This document shows, in pieces, positions 17,091-26,030 of a stretch of DNA of 64,000 nucleotides (positions are counted from its first letter, which is position 1; each line of letters opens with the position of its first letter). A program made the position numbers and the translations under genes. Source of the DNA: Ideonella benzenivorans (lineage in GTDB: Bacteria; Pseudomonadota; Gammaproteobacteria; Burkholderiales; Burkholderiaceae_C); the NCBI RefSeq assembly GCF_020387415.1, contig NZ_JAGWCB010000008.1:201690-265689 (forward strand), in the 5' to 3' direction. The notes beneath the pieces were generated by a model, which made no database searches, was not told where the DNA came from, and worked only from the letters and a program-made list of their open reading frames with translations.

Positions 17091-17642
17091 TTAGCCGTGC
17101 GCGGCCGCCACGGCGGCGCTCAGGGCCTTCATCTGCTCGCCGACCAGGCCCTTGAGTTTCTCGTCGACCAGGTTGCCCTCGCTGTCGAAGGCGCCGGCAA
17201 AGGCATTGGCAAAGACCTCGGGCTTGTTGAGCGGCCGCAGGTCCAGGAACACGCAGACCTGGCGCAGGTGGTATTGGGCCCGCGAGGTGCCCATGCCGCC
17301 GCCCGCGCCCATCAGGGCCACGTGCTTGCCCGCCAGCAGGCCGTTGTTGGGCTCGCGCGAGGCCCAGTCCAGGATGTTCTTCAGCGCCGGGGCCAGCGAG
17401 TAGTTGTACTCGGTGCAGGCCAGCACCAAGGCGTCCGCCTGGGCCAACTGGGCGAAGACGCGCTGCACGCTGGCCGGCTTCTCGGTGATGTCGGCGTTGT
17501 AGAAGGGGATGTCGTTCAGATCGGCGATCTCCATCGTGGTGCCGGCCGGCAGGGCCGCCTGGGCCGCGCGCAGCAGGCCGCGGTTGGTGGAGGCGCGGCG
17601 CAGGCTGCCGGCGATGCCGAGAAACCGAAGGGATGAGCTCAT
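17091..17642 (-). CDS. NADPH-dependent FMN reductase family protein
   Basis: 183 residues, flavodoxin-like fold. The FMN phosphate loop is GIAGSLRRASTNRGLL at residues 9-24, and the ring-binding loop is CTEYNYSLAPALKNILDWASR (about 76-96), both hallmarks of this family, which includes chromate- and quinone-reducing enzymes. It reduces FMN or quinones with NAD(P)H in the cytoplasm; the true substrate is unknown. ATG at 17642 has AGGAA upstream; the frame continues further upstream but without similarity. It converges on the AraC gene. Confidence 0.88.
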   Translation of the reverse strand: MSSSLRFLGIAGSLRRASTNRGLLRAAQAALPAGTTMEIADLNDIPFYNADITEKPASVQRVFAQLAQADALVLACTEYNYSLAPALKNILDWASREPNNGLLAGKHVALMGAGGGMGTSRAQYHLRQVCVFLDLRPLNKPEVFANAFAGAFDSEGNLVDEKLKGLVGEQMKALSAAVAAAHG

Positions 17643-17716
17643 GTCTGTTCCTGTGAAGGTCCGCAAACGGCGGACGACGCCCCCATTCTGGGCCGCTGCG
17701 GCTGGCCCCGTGGTGC

Positions 17717-18928
17717 TCAGGGTTGGCGCGGGGCCACGCGCGCACCATCGCGCACCGTGTCGGGCGGGTAGATGATCACCTGCGTGCCCTCGCGCAGGGT
17801 CTCGCCCACCCAGGCCTGCTGGGCGTTGCGGGCCTTCAGGCTCACCGGCTGCAGCCGGGCCTGGCCGCCATCCACCACGAACACACCCCAGCCGGCCGCC
17901 GCGCCGCCCTGGCTGGCCGGCAGCGGAAACAGCGCGCCCACGGGCACCGTCAGCGCATGGGCCTGCTGGCGGGTGAGGATGCGCACGCCCACGCGGTAGC
18001 CGTCGCCCAGGGCCGCCCACTGCGCGGGCGGGCTGGTCAGGTCCATCAGCACGTTCACCCGCTGCTCCTCCACCCCCAGGGCGGACACCTTGGTGAAGCC
18101 GCCGGGCTCGATCAGCCGCACCCGGGCCTGCAGGGGCTGCGGCCTGCCCCAGCCCTCGATGCGCACCGGGCTGCCGGGATGCACCTGCAGCGCATCGGTG
18201 GTCAGCAGCTCGGCCAGCACCTCCAGGCGCCGGGTGTCGCCCAGTTCCAGCAGCGGCGTGCCCAGCGCCACGGTGGTCTCGCTCGTCTGGTTCACCTTCA
18301 GCACGCGGCCGCTGATGGGCGCGTGCACGGCAAAGGGCTCGCCCGGGGTGGCCCGGCTGGCGGCCTGCAGCGCGGCCTGGGCCTGTTGTTGCTGGAAGCG
18401 GGCCGTTTCCTCGGCCGCGCGGGCGGCCTCGTGTTCGGCCCGGGCCTGGTCGGCGGCCAGGGCATCGCTGTCGCGCTTGCTGGCCGAGACAAAGCCCTGG
18501 CGGGCCAAGGCCTCGCTGTGGCGCAAGTCGTTCTCGGTCTGGGCCAGATGGGCCTGGGCGGCCCGGGCCTGGTGACGGGCCGTCTGCAGCGTGGCCTGGG
18601 CGGCCGACAGCGCAGCCTGCAACTGGGCCCGATCCCGTGCGCCCAACAGCGGGCTGAGCGTGGGCTGCAGTGTGGCCAGCACCTGGCCGGCTTGCACGCT
18701 GTCGCCCTCGCGCCAGGCGATGCGCTGCAACTGCCCGGCCAGCGGTGCAGCCACCACGAAGCGATCGCGCAACCGGGTGCGGCCGTCCTCGTCCACCGTG
18801 GTCTCGAAGTCGGCAAAGCGGGCCGGCGCCACCTCCACCTCAACGGGGCGGGGCCGGAAGGCCCAGGCCAGCAACAGGACGGCGGCCGTGGCCGCCAGGC
18901 TCAGGGTGATCCAGGAGCGTCGTGTCAT
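17717..18928 (-). CDS. HlyD-family membrane-fusion protein of an ABC exporter
   Basis: 403 residues. One N-terminal membrane anchor (about 5-22), a lipoyl-like half-motif (PLAGQLQRIAWREGDSVQAGQVLATL, residues about 63-88), a long A/Q-rich helical hairpin (about 95-190, coiled coil), the second half-motif (VHAPISGRVLKVNQTSETTVALGTPLLELGD), then beta-barrel and membrane-proximal domains. It should link the inner-membrane ABC permease to the periplasm or an outer-membrane channel. It is the last gene of a three-gene minus-strand operon, five bases after the permease gene. No TolC-like gene is next to it. Confidence 0.88.
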   Translation of the reverse strand: MTRRSWITLSLAATAAVLLLAWAFRPRPVEVEVAPARFADFETTVDEDGRTRLRDRFVVAAPLAGQLQRIAWREGDSVQAGQVLATLQPTLSPLLGARDRAQLQAALSAAQATLQTARHQARAAQAHLAQTENDLRHSEALARQGFVSASKRDSDALAADQARAEHEAARAAEETARFQQQQAQAALQAASRATPGEPFAVHAPISGRVLKVNQTSETTVALGTPLLELGDTRRLEVLAELLTTDALQVHPGSPVRIEGWGRPQPLQARVRLIEPGGFTKVSALGVEEQRVNVLMDLTSPPAQWAALGDGYRVGVRILTRQQAHALTVPVGALFPLPASQGGAAAGWGVFVVDGGQARLQPVSLKARNAQQAWVGETLREGTQVIIYPPDTVRDGARVAPRQP

Positions 18929-18933
18929 GGGGT

Positions 18934-21315
18934 TCACTCGCGGGTTTTGAGGGCGCCGACGATGTCGAGCCGGTCGATGCGCCGGCGCACCACCAGCGCA
19001 CTGGCCAGCCCGGCCGCGGCCACGCACAGGGCCGCCCAGGCGTAGCTGCGGGGCTGCAGGGCCACCGGGAAATGGAATTGGTCGCTCTTGAGCAGTTCGG
19101 TCACGGCGTGCACCAAGCCGCTGCCCAGCAGCATGCCCAGCGGCAGCGCCACCGCGATCGACAGGCCCAGCTCGCCCAGCAGCAGGGCCGAGACCTCGCC
19201 CCGGGTGAAGCCCAGCACCCGCAGGCTGGCCAGCTCCCAGGCGCGCTCGGCCAGCGCGATGCGGGCGTTGTTGTAGACCACCCCCACCGCGATCACCGCC
19301 GCGAAGGCCGTCAGCACCGCGCCCATGATGCGCACGTTGCGGGCGCTGACCTCCTGCATGTTGCGCAGCATGCTGGCCTTGCTGAACGCGCCCGCCACCT
19401 GCGGCAGGGCGCGGGTGGCGGCCAGGAAGGCGTCCTCCTGCCCGCGCGCCACCTGCACCAGGTAGGCGTTGGCCAGGTCGTCGTCGCCCAGCAGGCGGTT
19501 GAGGGTGTGCAGGTCCATGTAGGCGTTCAGACCCATCATCTCGTCCACCACCGCGTCCACCGGCAATTGCAGCACCCGGCCGCGGCCTTCCAGCACCTCC
19601 ACCTGCACTGTGTCACCCACGCGCAGGCCCAGCTTGGTGGCCAGCCGGTCAGTCAGCAGCAGGCCCTGGCCCGGCACCGTGTGCACGCGGTCGTCCAGGT
19701 CCACCGCGCGCAGCAGCTGCGGGTCCGGCGGCTGGCCCAGGATGCCGGCACGCTCGCGGTGGTGGCCGTTGACCAGCGTCACCGCCACCTGGCGGGCCGG
19801 CTCCACCGCCAGCACGCCGGGCAGGCGGGCCAGCTCCAGGCCGGCCCGTTGCGGGCCTGGTTCATAGAGCCAGACCTGCACATCGGCCCGCATGCGCACA
19901 TGGAACTGCATGTCCACGATGCGGTCCATCGCGTCGCGGAAGAAGCTGCCCATCACCACGATGGCCACCGCCGCCGCCACCCCGCCGATGGACAGCGCGG
20001 TGCGCAGCGGCCGGCGCTCCATCTGGCGCAGGATCATGCGCAGCGTGGTGTTCATGCGGGCCAGGCCCAGCCGTTCCACCAGGGTGCGGCGGTAGTGGCC
20101 CGGGGCCGGCGGGCGCATGGCCTCGGCCGGGGCCAGCCGCACCGTGGCCGCGATGGCGTTGAGCGTGCCCGCCACCGCGGTCAGCAGCGCGGTGCCCACG
20201 CTCAACAGCACCAGCCAGGCCGGCAGCACATGCTCGAAGCGGGGAAAGCGGAAGAACTCGGCGTACAGACCGGTGAGCATGCGCCCCAGCGCACTGCCCA
20301 ACCCCAGGCCCAGCAGGCAGCCCAGCGCGACGATGGCCAGCACCAACTTCAGGTAGTGCGCGCCGATGCTGCTGTTGGGGTAGCCCAGGGCCTTGAGGGT
20401 GGCGATCTGCTCGCGCTGGGTGGCCACCAGGCGCGAGACCACCACGTTCAGCAGAAAGCTGGCCACGCCCAGGAAGATGGCCGGCAGCACGCTGCCCAGC
20501 ACATGCTGCTCCTTGATCTCGTTGTCCAGCATGGCGTGGGAGGTCTGGTCCTCGCGGGCGATGGCCTCGCGCCCACCGTAGCGGGCCAGCCGGCGCTGCA
20601 GCGCATCGCGCACGGCCGGCAGGTCCGCCCCGGGGGCCAGCTTCACCGCCACGTGGTTGAAGGCGTCGGCCATGTCGTAGGCCGCGGCCAGGGCCTCGCC
20701 ATCGACCCAGAACACGCCGAAGCCGCGCTGGTCGGGGATGCCGAACGGCCCCGCGAAGATGTACTCGGGCGACAGGGCGGTGCCGGTCACCTCCAGCGTG
20801 CGTTCGCGGCCGTTGATCAGCGCGGTGAGGTGGCTGCCGGGCCGCAGCCCACGGGCCTCGGCGAAGGCTTCGGAGACCCAGACGGGCAGGGTGCCGTCGG
20901 TGCGCGGCCGGCCGGGGTGGTCGGCGGCGTCGCCCGCGTGCGGCCCCCGCAGCGTGGTCAGGTTCAGGCGCGGTGGGCGGCGCACGTCCAGGCCGATCAG
21001 GTGGCCGATGATCGGGTCGCTCTGCCCTTCGATCTGCACCCGCACATCGGCCTCCACCGTGGTCTGCACATCGGCCACGCCCGGCAGGGCCCGCAGGGTG
21101 TCGGCCAGCGACAGCGGCGCGCGTTTGAGGCTGACGAACACATCGGCGAAGTGGCCCTGGGCGTAGAACGCATCGCGCGCCCGCGCCAGCGAATCGACCG
21201 CCGACAGCGTGGTGATGAAGCCGCCCACACCGCTGGCCACCACCAGCGCGATGGTCAGCGCCTGGCTCCACATCAGGCGCAGGTCGCGCAGCAGCTTGAG
21301 GTTCAGGGCCTTCAT
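18934..21315 (-). CDS. ABC exporter permease, two FtsX domains
   Basis: 793 residues. The arrangement is that of large FtsX/MacB-type permeases: an N-terminal helix (ALTIALVVASGVGGFITTLSA), a periplasmic region, an FtsX core of three helices (about 265-400), a fourth helix (about 430-450), a second periplasmic region, and a second FtsX core at the C-terminus (about 670-790). Such proteins transfer mechanical force to the periplasm or move lipids/lipoproteins. The ATPase gene is seven bases upstream and the HlyD partner five bases downstream, so the three form one complex. The cargo is unknown. Confidence 0.88.
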   Translation of the reverse strand: MKALNLKLLRDLRLMWSQALTIALVVASGVGGFITTLSAVDSLARARDAFYAQGHFADVFVSLKRAPLSLADTLRALPGVADVQTTVEADVRVQIEGQSDPIIGHLIGLDVRRPPRLNLTTLRGPHAGDAADHPGRPRTDGTLPVWVSEAFAEARGLRPGSHLTALINGRERTLEVTGTALSPEYIFAGPFGIPDQRGFGVFWVDGEALAAAYDMADAFNHVAVKLAPGADLPAVRDALQRRLARYGGREAIAREDQTSHAMLDNEIKEQHVLGSVLPAIFLGVASFLLNVVVSRLVATQREQIATLKALGYPNSSIGAHYLKLVLAIVALGCLLGLGLGSALGRMLTGLYAEFFRFPRFEHVLPAWLVLLSVGTALLTAVAGTLNAIAATVRLAPAEAMRPPAPGHYRRTLVERLGLARMNTTLRMILRQMERRPLRTALSIGGVAAAVAIVVMGSFFRDAMDRIVDMQFHVRMRADVQVWLYEPGPQRAGLELARLPGVLAVEPARQVAVTLVNGHHRERAGILGQPPDPQLLRAVDLDDRVHTVPGQGLLLTDRLATKLGLRVGDTVQVEVLEGRGRVLQLPVDAVVDEMMGLNAYMDLHTLNRLLGDDDLANAYLVQVARGQEDAFLAATRALPQVAGAFSKASMLRNMQEVSARNVRIMGAVLTAFAAVIAVGVVYNNARIALAERAWELASLRVLGFTRGEVSALLLGELGLSIAVALPLGMLLGSGLVHAVTELLKSDQFHFPVALQPRSYAWAALCVAAAGLASALVVRRRIDRLDIVGALKTRE

Positions 21316-21321
21316 CGCGGG

Positions 21322-22044
<723 letters not shown>

Positions 22045-22098
22045 GGGCAGGGGATGGGCAGCGTTGCGGCCATTCTTGGCGGCGGGGGCGGTGTGACG

Positions 22099-22112
22099 CT
22101 TGACTGACATCA
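22099..22112. promoter_or_regulatory. FNR/Anr-like box TTGAC-N4-ATCAA
   Basis: TTGAC at 22099-22103 and ATCAA at 22108-22112 match the FNR consensus TTGAT-N4-ATCAA in 9 of 10 defined positions. It sits between divergent ABC exporter and ggt genes, 50 bases before ggt, with a TAGCAT -10-like hexamer at 22126-22131. Confidence 0.4.
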
Positions 22113-22162
22113 AGCCAGGCCGGCGCTAGCATGGGCCGGTCCTCCAGCTTCCGGGTGCTCCG

Positions 22163-24022
22163 ATGAACGGTCTTTCCCCTGTGCTTCTGCGGTCTGGTGC
22201 CCACGGTCGGTGGGGGCGCCTGCGTTGGGGGGGCGCGCTGCTGGCGCTCAGCCTGGCGGCCTGTCAGACGGCGGTGCCGGTGGCGCCCGCACCGGCCAGT
22301 GTGGCGCCAGAGCTGGCCACCGGCTGGCAAGCCAAGCCCGGCTGGTGGTTCGACCACCAGGCCGTGGCCGCGGCCAACCCGCTGGCCGCGGCGGCTGGGG
22401 CTGAAATGCTGCGCGCAGGCGGCTCGGCCGTGGACGCCGCGGTGGCCGTGCAGATGGTGCTGGCCCTGGTGGAGCCCCAATCCAGCGGCATTGGCGGCGG
22501 TGGCTTTCTGCTGCTGTGGGATGGTCAGGCCCTGGAGGCCTGGGACGGCCGCGAGACCGCGCCCGCCGCCGCCACCGAACGCCTGTTCCTCAAGCCCGAC
22601 GGCCAGCCCATGGCCTTTGCCGACGCGGTGCAGGGCGGCCGGGCGGTGGGCGTGCCCGGCGCCGTGGCCATGCTCGAAGCCGTGCACCGCGCCCATGGCC
22701 GACTGCCCTGGGCCCGGCTGTTCCAGCCCGCCATCCGCCTGGCCGACGCCGGCTTTGCCATCAGCCCGCGCCTGTACAGCCTGCTGCAGGACAGCAAGGT
22801 GCTGAAGGCCGACCCGGCCGCCCGGGCCTATTACTACCAGCCCGAGGTGGCCGGCCAAGCCCTGCAACCCTGGCCGGTGGGCCATGTGCTGCGCAACCCC
22901 GCACTGGCCGAGGTGCTGCGCCGCATCGCCCAGCAGGGCAGCCGCGCGCTGCTGACCGGCCCGGTGGCCGCCAGCATCGTGGCCAAGGTGCGCAGCCACC
23001 CCGGCAACCCCGGCCTGCTGACCGAGGCCGATTTGGCCGCCTACCGGCCGGCGAAGCGCGCGGCCCTGTGCGCCGACTGGCGCGCCCTGCGCGTCTGCGG
23101 CATGCCGCCGCCCTCGTCGGGCGAGATCGCCATCGCCCAGATCCTGACCCTGCTGGACGCGCTGCCCCCGGCCAGCGGCCCCGCGCTGAAGGACGGCCAC
23201 CCCACGGTGGAGACGCTGCACCGCTACACCGAGGCCGCCAACCTGGCCTTTGCCGACCGCGCCCTCTACGTGGGCGACCCCGCCTTCGTGAAGCCGCCGG
23301 CCGGCCGCTGGGCCAGCCTGCTGGACCCGGCCTACCTGCACCAGCGCGCCACGCTCATCGGCCCACGCGCCATGGGCAGTGCCACCGCCGGCGTGCCGCC
23401 CGGCGCCACCGTGGCCTACGGGCCCGCCGCCCCGCAGCCCGAGCACGGCACCAGCCACATCAGCATCGTCGACGCGCAAGGCCAGGCCATTGCCTTCACC
23501 ACCACGGTGGAAAGCGCCTTCGGCACCGGCCTGCTGGTGGATGGCGGCACCGGCCTGCCCGGCGGCTTCCTGCTCAACAACCAGCTGACCGACTTCAACT
23601 TTGCCCCTGACGACGCCCAGGGCCGGCCCACCGCCAACCGGGTGCAGCCCGGCAAGCGCCCCCGCTCCAGCATGAGCCCCACGCTGGTCTTCCAGCGCGA
23701 CAACGGCCAGTTGCGGATGACCCTGGGCTCCCCCGGCGGCGCGGCCATCATTCATTACGTGACCAAACTGCTGCTGGGCACCCAGGTGTGGGGCCTGGAC
23801 GCCCAACAGGCCGCCAACCTGCCCAATTTCGGGAGTTTCAACGGCCCCACCGTGTTGGAGGCGGGTCAATTCGGCCCCGACACCACCGCCGGCCTGAAAA
23901 CCCTGGGCCACGAGGTGCGCGAAATGGAACTCAACAGCGGCGCCCAACTGCTGCAGCGGCGCGACGGCTGCTGGTTTGGCGCGGCCGACCCGCGGCGGGA
24001 GGGGGCGGTGGAGGGGAATTGA
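22163..24022 (+). CDS. ggt: gamma-glutamyltransferase, predicted lipoprotein
   Basis: 619 residues. Cleaves gamma-glutamyl bonds (glutathione and relatives) outside the cytoplasm. The N-terminus ends in ALSLAACQT, a lipobox with C34, so the protein is predicted to be lipid-anchored rather than free. The self-cleaving maturation site and nucleophile are T430 in EHGTSHISIVD. Other family motifs: NPLAAAAGAEMLRAGGSAVDAAVAVQMVLALVEPQSSGIGGGGF (residues 73-116), and MSPTLVF and LGSPGGAAI in the small subunit. Divergent from the ABC exporter. A family-typical length. Confidence 0.93.
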   Translation: MNGLSPVLLRSGAHGRWGRLRWGGALLALSLAACQTAVPVAPAPASVAPELATGWQAKPGWWFDHQAVAAANPLAAAAGAEMLRAGGSAVDAAVAVQMVLALVEPQSSGIGGGGFLLLWDGQALEAWDGRETAPAAATERLFLKPDGQPMAFADAVQGGRAVGVPGAVAMLEAVHRAHGRLPWARLFQPAIRLADAGFAISPRLYSLLQDSKVLKADPAARAYYYQPEVAGQALQPWPVGHVLRNPALAEVLRRIAQQGSRALLTGPVAASIVAKVRSHPGNPGLLTEADLAAYRPAKRAALCADWRALRVCGMPPPSSGEIAIAQILTLLDALPPASGPALKDGHPTVETLHRYTEAANLAFADRALYVGDPAFVKPPAGRWASLLDPAYLHQRATLIGPRAMGSATAGVPPGATVAYGPAAPQPEHGTSHISIVDAQGQAIAFTTTVESAFGTGLLVDGGTGLPGGFLLNNQLTDFNFAPDDAQGRPTANRVQPGKRPRSSMSPTLVFQRDNGQLRMTLGSPGGAAIIHYVTKLLLGTQVWGLDAQQAANLPNFGSFNGPTVLEAGQFGPDTTAGLKTLGHEVREMELNSGAQLLQRRDGCWFGAADPRREGAVEGN

Positions 24023-24544
24023 GTGGCGGGTGTCTGGCTGCAAATTGTTTCTGTACGAAGCCAAAGCCGGTATGGCGGGAGAAATCCATCGTTTTGTGGA
24101 TGGCCGGTGGCCGACCTGTTGCAGCGACCCTTTTGTCGCTCTGTTGTGAAATGATATTATGATAGGGGCTTCTCAAATCAAATCGATCCCAGCATTTGTA
24201 GAAATACTGGCGTCAGGATGTTCTTCTGGTTCATCAAGGTTGTTCATGGCGAGAAGTGGGGTCGATAGATGATTGGGCGGCATGGCATTATTTGTGGAGA
24301 GCAAAAGTTGGGGTTTTCATTGTTTTCCCAACCGCCAAGAATCTCTCAGATTCCATGGCCAGTACCTGGATCGCCATCTTGTTTCTGATTGTGGTCTGAT
24401 GGCTCAGAGGGGAGCCTCCGCGCTGGCGCTGGGGTATTTGATTTCAACTGAAATTAATTCAAGATGAGCAAGATTTGTTTTTGATTAATTTCCGTGATTT
24501 TCTGAAAATTTCTGTCGAAATTATTTCGCCACCCGGGGGTATTG
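24023..24544. other. A/T-rich intergenic region, 522 bases
   Basis: Base composition drops clearly below the rest of the window from about 24040. No protein of a known family or good coding frame is seen. A 64-residue open frame at 24273-24467 has no ribosome site or family pattern and is not called. One promoter-like pair occurs at 24133-24160, but no gene starts for almost 400 bases after it. The stretch may be a remnant of transferred DNA or hold an untranslated transcript. Confidence 0.5.
24133..24160 (+). promoter_or_regulatory. candidate sigma70 promoter in the A/T-rich region
   Basis: TTGTCG at 24133-24138 and TATTAT at 24155-24160 with a 16-base spacer. Chance matches are likelier in A/T-rich sequence, so this is tentative. 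It would transcribe towards the orphan membrane protein gene at 24545. Confidence 0.35.
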
Positions 24545-24943
24545 ATGCTGGAGTTCATGGTTATCGGTTTGGTGATTTTCATTGCTCTATTCGTCGCGGC
24601 AACGAAAAAGGGTATATCTTCCTTGGGGGTGCGAACCAAGAGAATGCTTTCCGTTGCCGCGAAAGGCTCCCAGGAGTCTGTTCTGAAATCCGTCATAAGG
24701 TTTGCACAACAGTCGGGCTACAAGGTTGTTGCACTTGATGAAAAAAGAGGTCACCTGGTTCTGGAAGAACCGGCGTCTCTTTTCAGCTGGGGCTTTTTCT
24801 TTCCTGTATTCGTCTCGGCACAACAGGATGGCTCAAGCTTGATCGAGGTTGGCATTAAAAGTAAATTCTCTCAATGTGGCCCTGTTGTGTCCCGTTCACA
24901 CGAGAGATTCGTGACAGGCCTTAAGGCCGCCCTGTTTGAATGA
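24545..24943 (+). CDS. orphan small membrane-anchored protein
   Basis: 132 residues; not recognised. One N-terminal membrane helix (MLEFMVIGLVIFIALFVAAT), then a basic, soluble part with a possible alpha/beta fold (SVLKSVIRFAQQSGYKVVALDEKRGHLVLEEP, then a hydrophobic SWGFFFPVFVSAQ segment and SLIEVGIKSKFS). The layout recalls small proteins that process or correct surface charges, but no function can be given. GGGGG lies about six bases upstream of the ATG. Codon use is much less G/C-biased than that of its neighbours, a sign of transfer. Confidence 0.65.
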   Translation: MLEFMVIGLVIFIALFVAATKKGISSLGVRTKRMLSVAAKGSQESVLKSVIRFAQQSGYKVVALDEKRGHLVLEEPASLFSWGFFFPVFVSAQQDGSSLIEVGIKSKFSQCGPVVSRSHERFVTGLKAALFE

Positions 24944-25112
24944 GCTCATCAGAACCTGCTTGCGCAGGCCCGCTGTCGGTTCAGATTGTCAAATATTAAC
25001 TGCAGAGCAGGCGTGGCTCTATATCTGCCGCTTCTGTCGTCGGTTTCACTGTGGGTCCAACTCGGACGCCAATGCTTCACATCGTCGTTGGGTAACCTGA
25101 GCGCTGGTCACT

Positions 25113-25412
25113 ATGAGTCCAAACAAAGTCGATCGCACCAAGGTGAGAAAACTCACCGACCTGCCCAACGTCGGGAAAGCCATGGCCGAAGATCTTCGGT
25201 TGCTTGGTTTTTCTTCGCCAGAACAGATCGCAGGGGCATGCCCGTTTGAGATGTATCACCGCCTCGGTGTGATCACGGCCATGCGTCACGATCCATGCGT
25301 CATGGATGTGTTCATGTCCATCACGACGTTCTTGAACGGCGGTCCCTCCCGTCCGTGGTGGGAGTTCACCGAAGCGCGAAAGGCCGCTGGCCTTGGAACG
25401 GTGGAGAAATGA
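25113..25412 (+). CDS. helix-hairpin-helix protein (Cdd1/pathogenicity-locus type)
   Basis: 99 residues. The segment VRKLTDLPNVGKAMAEDLRLLGFSSPEQIAG (about 11-41) is a helix-hairpin-helix motif like that of the TfoX C-terminal/Cdd1 group, and PFEMYHRLG and the C-terminal PWWEFTEARKA are also typical of that group. It may bind DNA without sequence preference; no role is established. The TGA stop overlaps the ATG of the next gene in ATGA. It belongs to the lower-GC patch; genes of this type move often between genomes. Confidence 0.8.
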   Translation: MSPNKVDRTKVRKLTDLPNVGKAMAEDLRLLGFSSPEQIAGACPFEMYHRLGVITAMRHDPCVMDVFMSITTFLNGGPSRPWWEFTEARKAAGLGTVEK

Positions 25413-25594
25413 AGTTCGGCTGCACCATGGTGTATGTCTCTTCGGTCCCTGATGCCCTGTCCTTCTATGAGAAGGCCTTCGGGTTTCAGGTTCGCTTTCT
25501 CCATGAATCCGAGCAGTACGGTGGATTGGAATCGGGCTCGACCATCCGGGCCGTTGCGTCCCTGACGGCGCTGTGCTCGCTGTTGGCCGGTTGA
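25409..25594 (+). pseudogene. truncated VOC/glyoxalase-like gene
   Basis: 61 residues. The first 45 (MKFGCTMVYVSSVPDALSFY, then EKAFGFQVRFLHES and YGGLESGST) match the start of vicinal-oxygen-chelate proteins, which normally run 110-130 residues. After ESGST the sequence (IRAVASLTALCSLLAG) no longer fits and a stop follows, so more than half of the domain and its metal ligands are missing. It overlaps the preceding gene in ATGA, the normal cassette-like arrangement. Deletion or replacement of the 3' part is the simplest explanation. Confidence 0.65.
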
Positions 25595-25636
25595 CCTGTC
25601 AGCAGGGACGGGAAGGTTCTTGAGGGGCAGCGCCAG

Positions 25637-25912
25637 ATGAAGCGCGCCAGTGGCGAATCCTTGGTCGCGCTGGAGGCGCTGCTGCGCGAACTCCGCTCCT
25701 TGGCAGGGGTGACCGAGCGGAAGCCGGGGATCTTCTATCGCCAGGGCGGGGCGTTCCTTCACTTTCACGAAGATCCGGCCGGGCCGTTCGCCGACGTCAA
25801 GCTTGACGGCGCCGCGTTCAGCCGTTGGCCCGTCAACACCGAGGACGAGCGGGCACTGTTGCTGACCCAGGTGCGGTGGGCCTTGGTGGCGGGTAGGCGC
25901 GGAGGCCTGTGA
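25637..25912 (+). CDS. small conserved-looking protein of unknown function
   Basis: 91 residues; no family named with confidence. Pattern: an N-terminal helix (LVALEALLRELRSLAGV), then TERKPGIFYRQGGAFLHFHEDPAGPFADVKLDG, which reads as beta strands with HFHEDP as the most distinctive part, then a final helix (TEDERALLLTQVRWALVAG). Cytoplasmic, no signal peptide. G/C use returns to the level of the main genome. It follows the truncated VOC gene. Confidence 0.6.
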   Translation: MKRASGESLVALEALLRELRSLAGVTERKPGIFYRQGGAFLHFHEDPAGPFADVKLDGAAFSRWPVNTEDERALLLTQVRWALVAGRRGGL

Positions 25913-25957
25913 GGGGGATCCGTCCGCATCCCAAACGCCCGATCGCGGAAACGGGTA

Positions 25958-25983
25958 AAATTACATTTCGACAAATGTAATTT
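25958..25983. promoter_or_regulatory. perfect 11-bp-arm palindrome upstream of the HAD-MtlD gene
   Basis: AAATTACATTT at 25958-25968 and AAATGTAATTT at 25973-25983 are exact inverted copies around CGAC. The site stands out as A/T-only arms in a G/C-rich region and lies 47 bases before the start. TGTAAT at 25977-25982 inside the right arm matches a -10 box in 5 of 6 positions, so a regulator bound here should block or shape initiation. A hairpin role in RNA is less likely but possible. Confidence 0.75.
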
Positions 25984-26030
25984 GGGTTCGCAGCCTGCCT
26001 GTGGACCCTTGAGAAGGGACCCCCCGCCGG

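Noticed and set aside
24273-24467. 64-codon open frame in the A/T-rich region
   Set aside because: No ribosome site, no family pattern, and no support from codon use.
25046-25092. GTCCAAC followed by GTTGGGT, resembling integron attC core sites, before the helix-hairpin-helix gene
   Set aside because: Only one pair, 30-40 bases apart, the inner arms do not pair well, and no integrase or second site was found.
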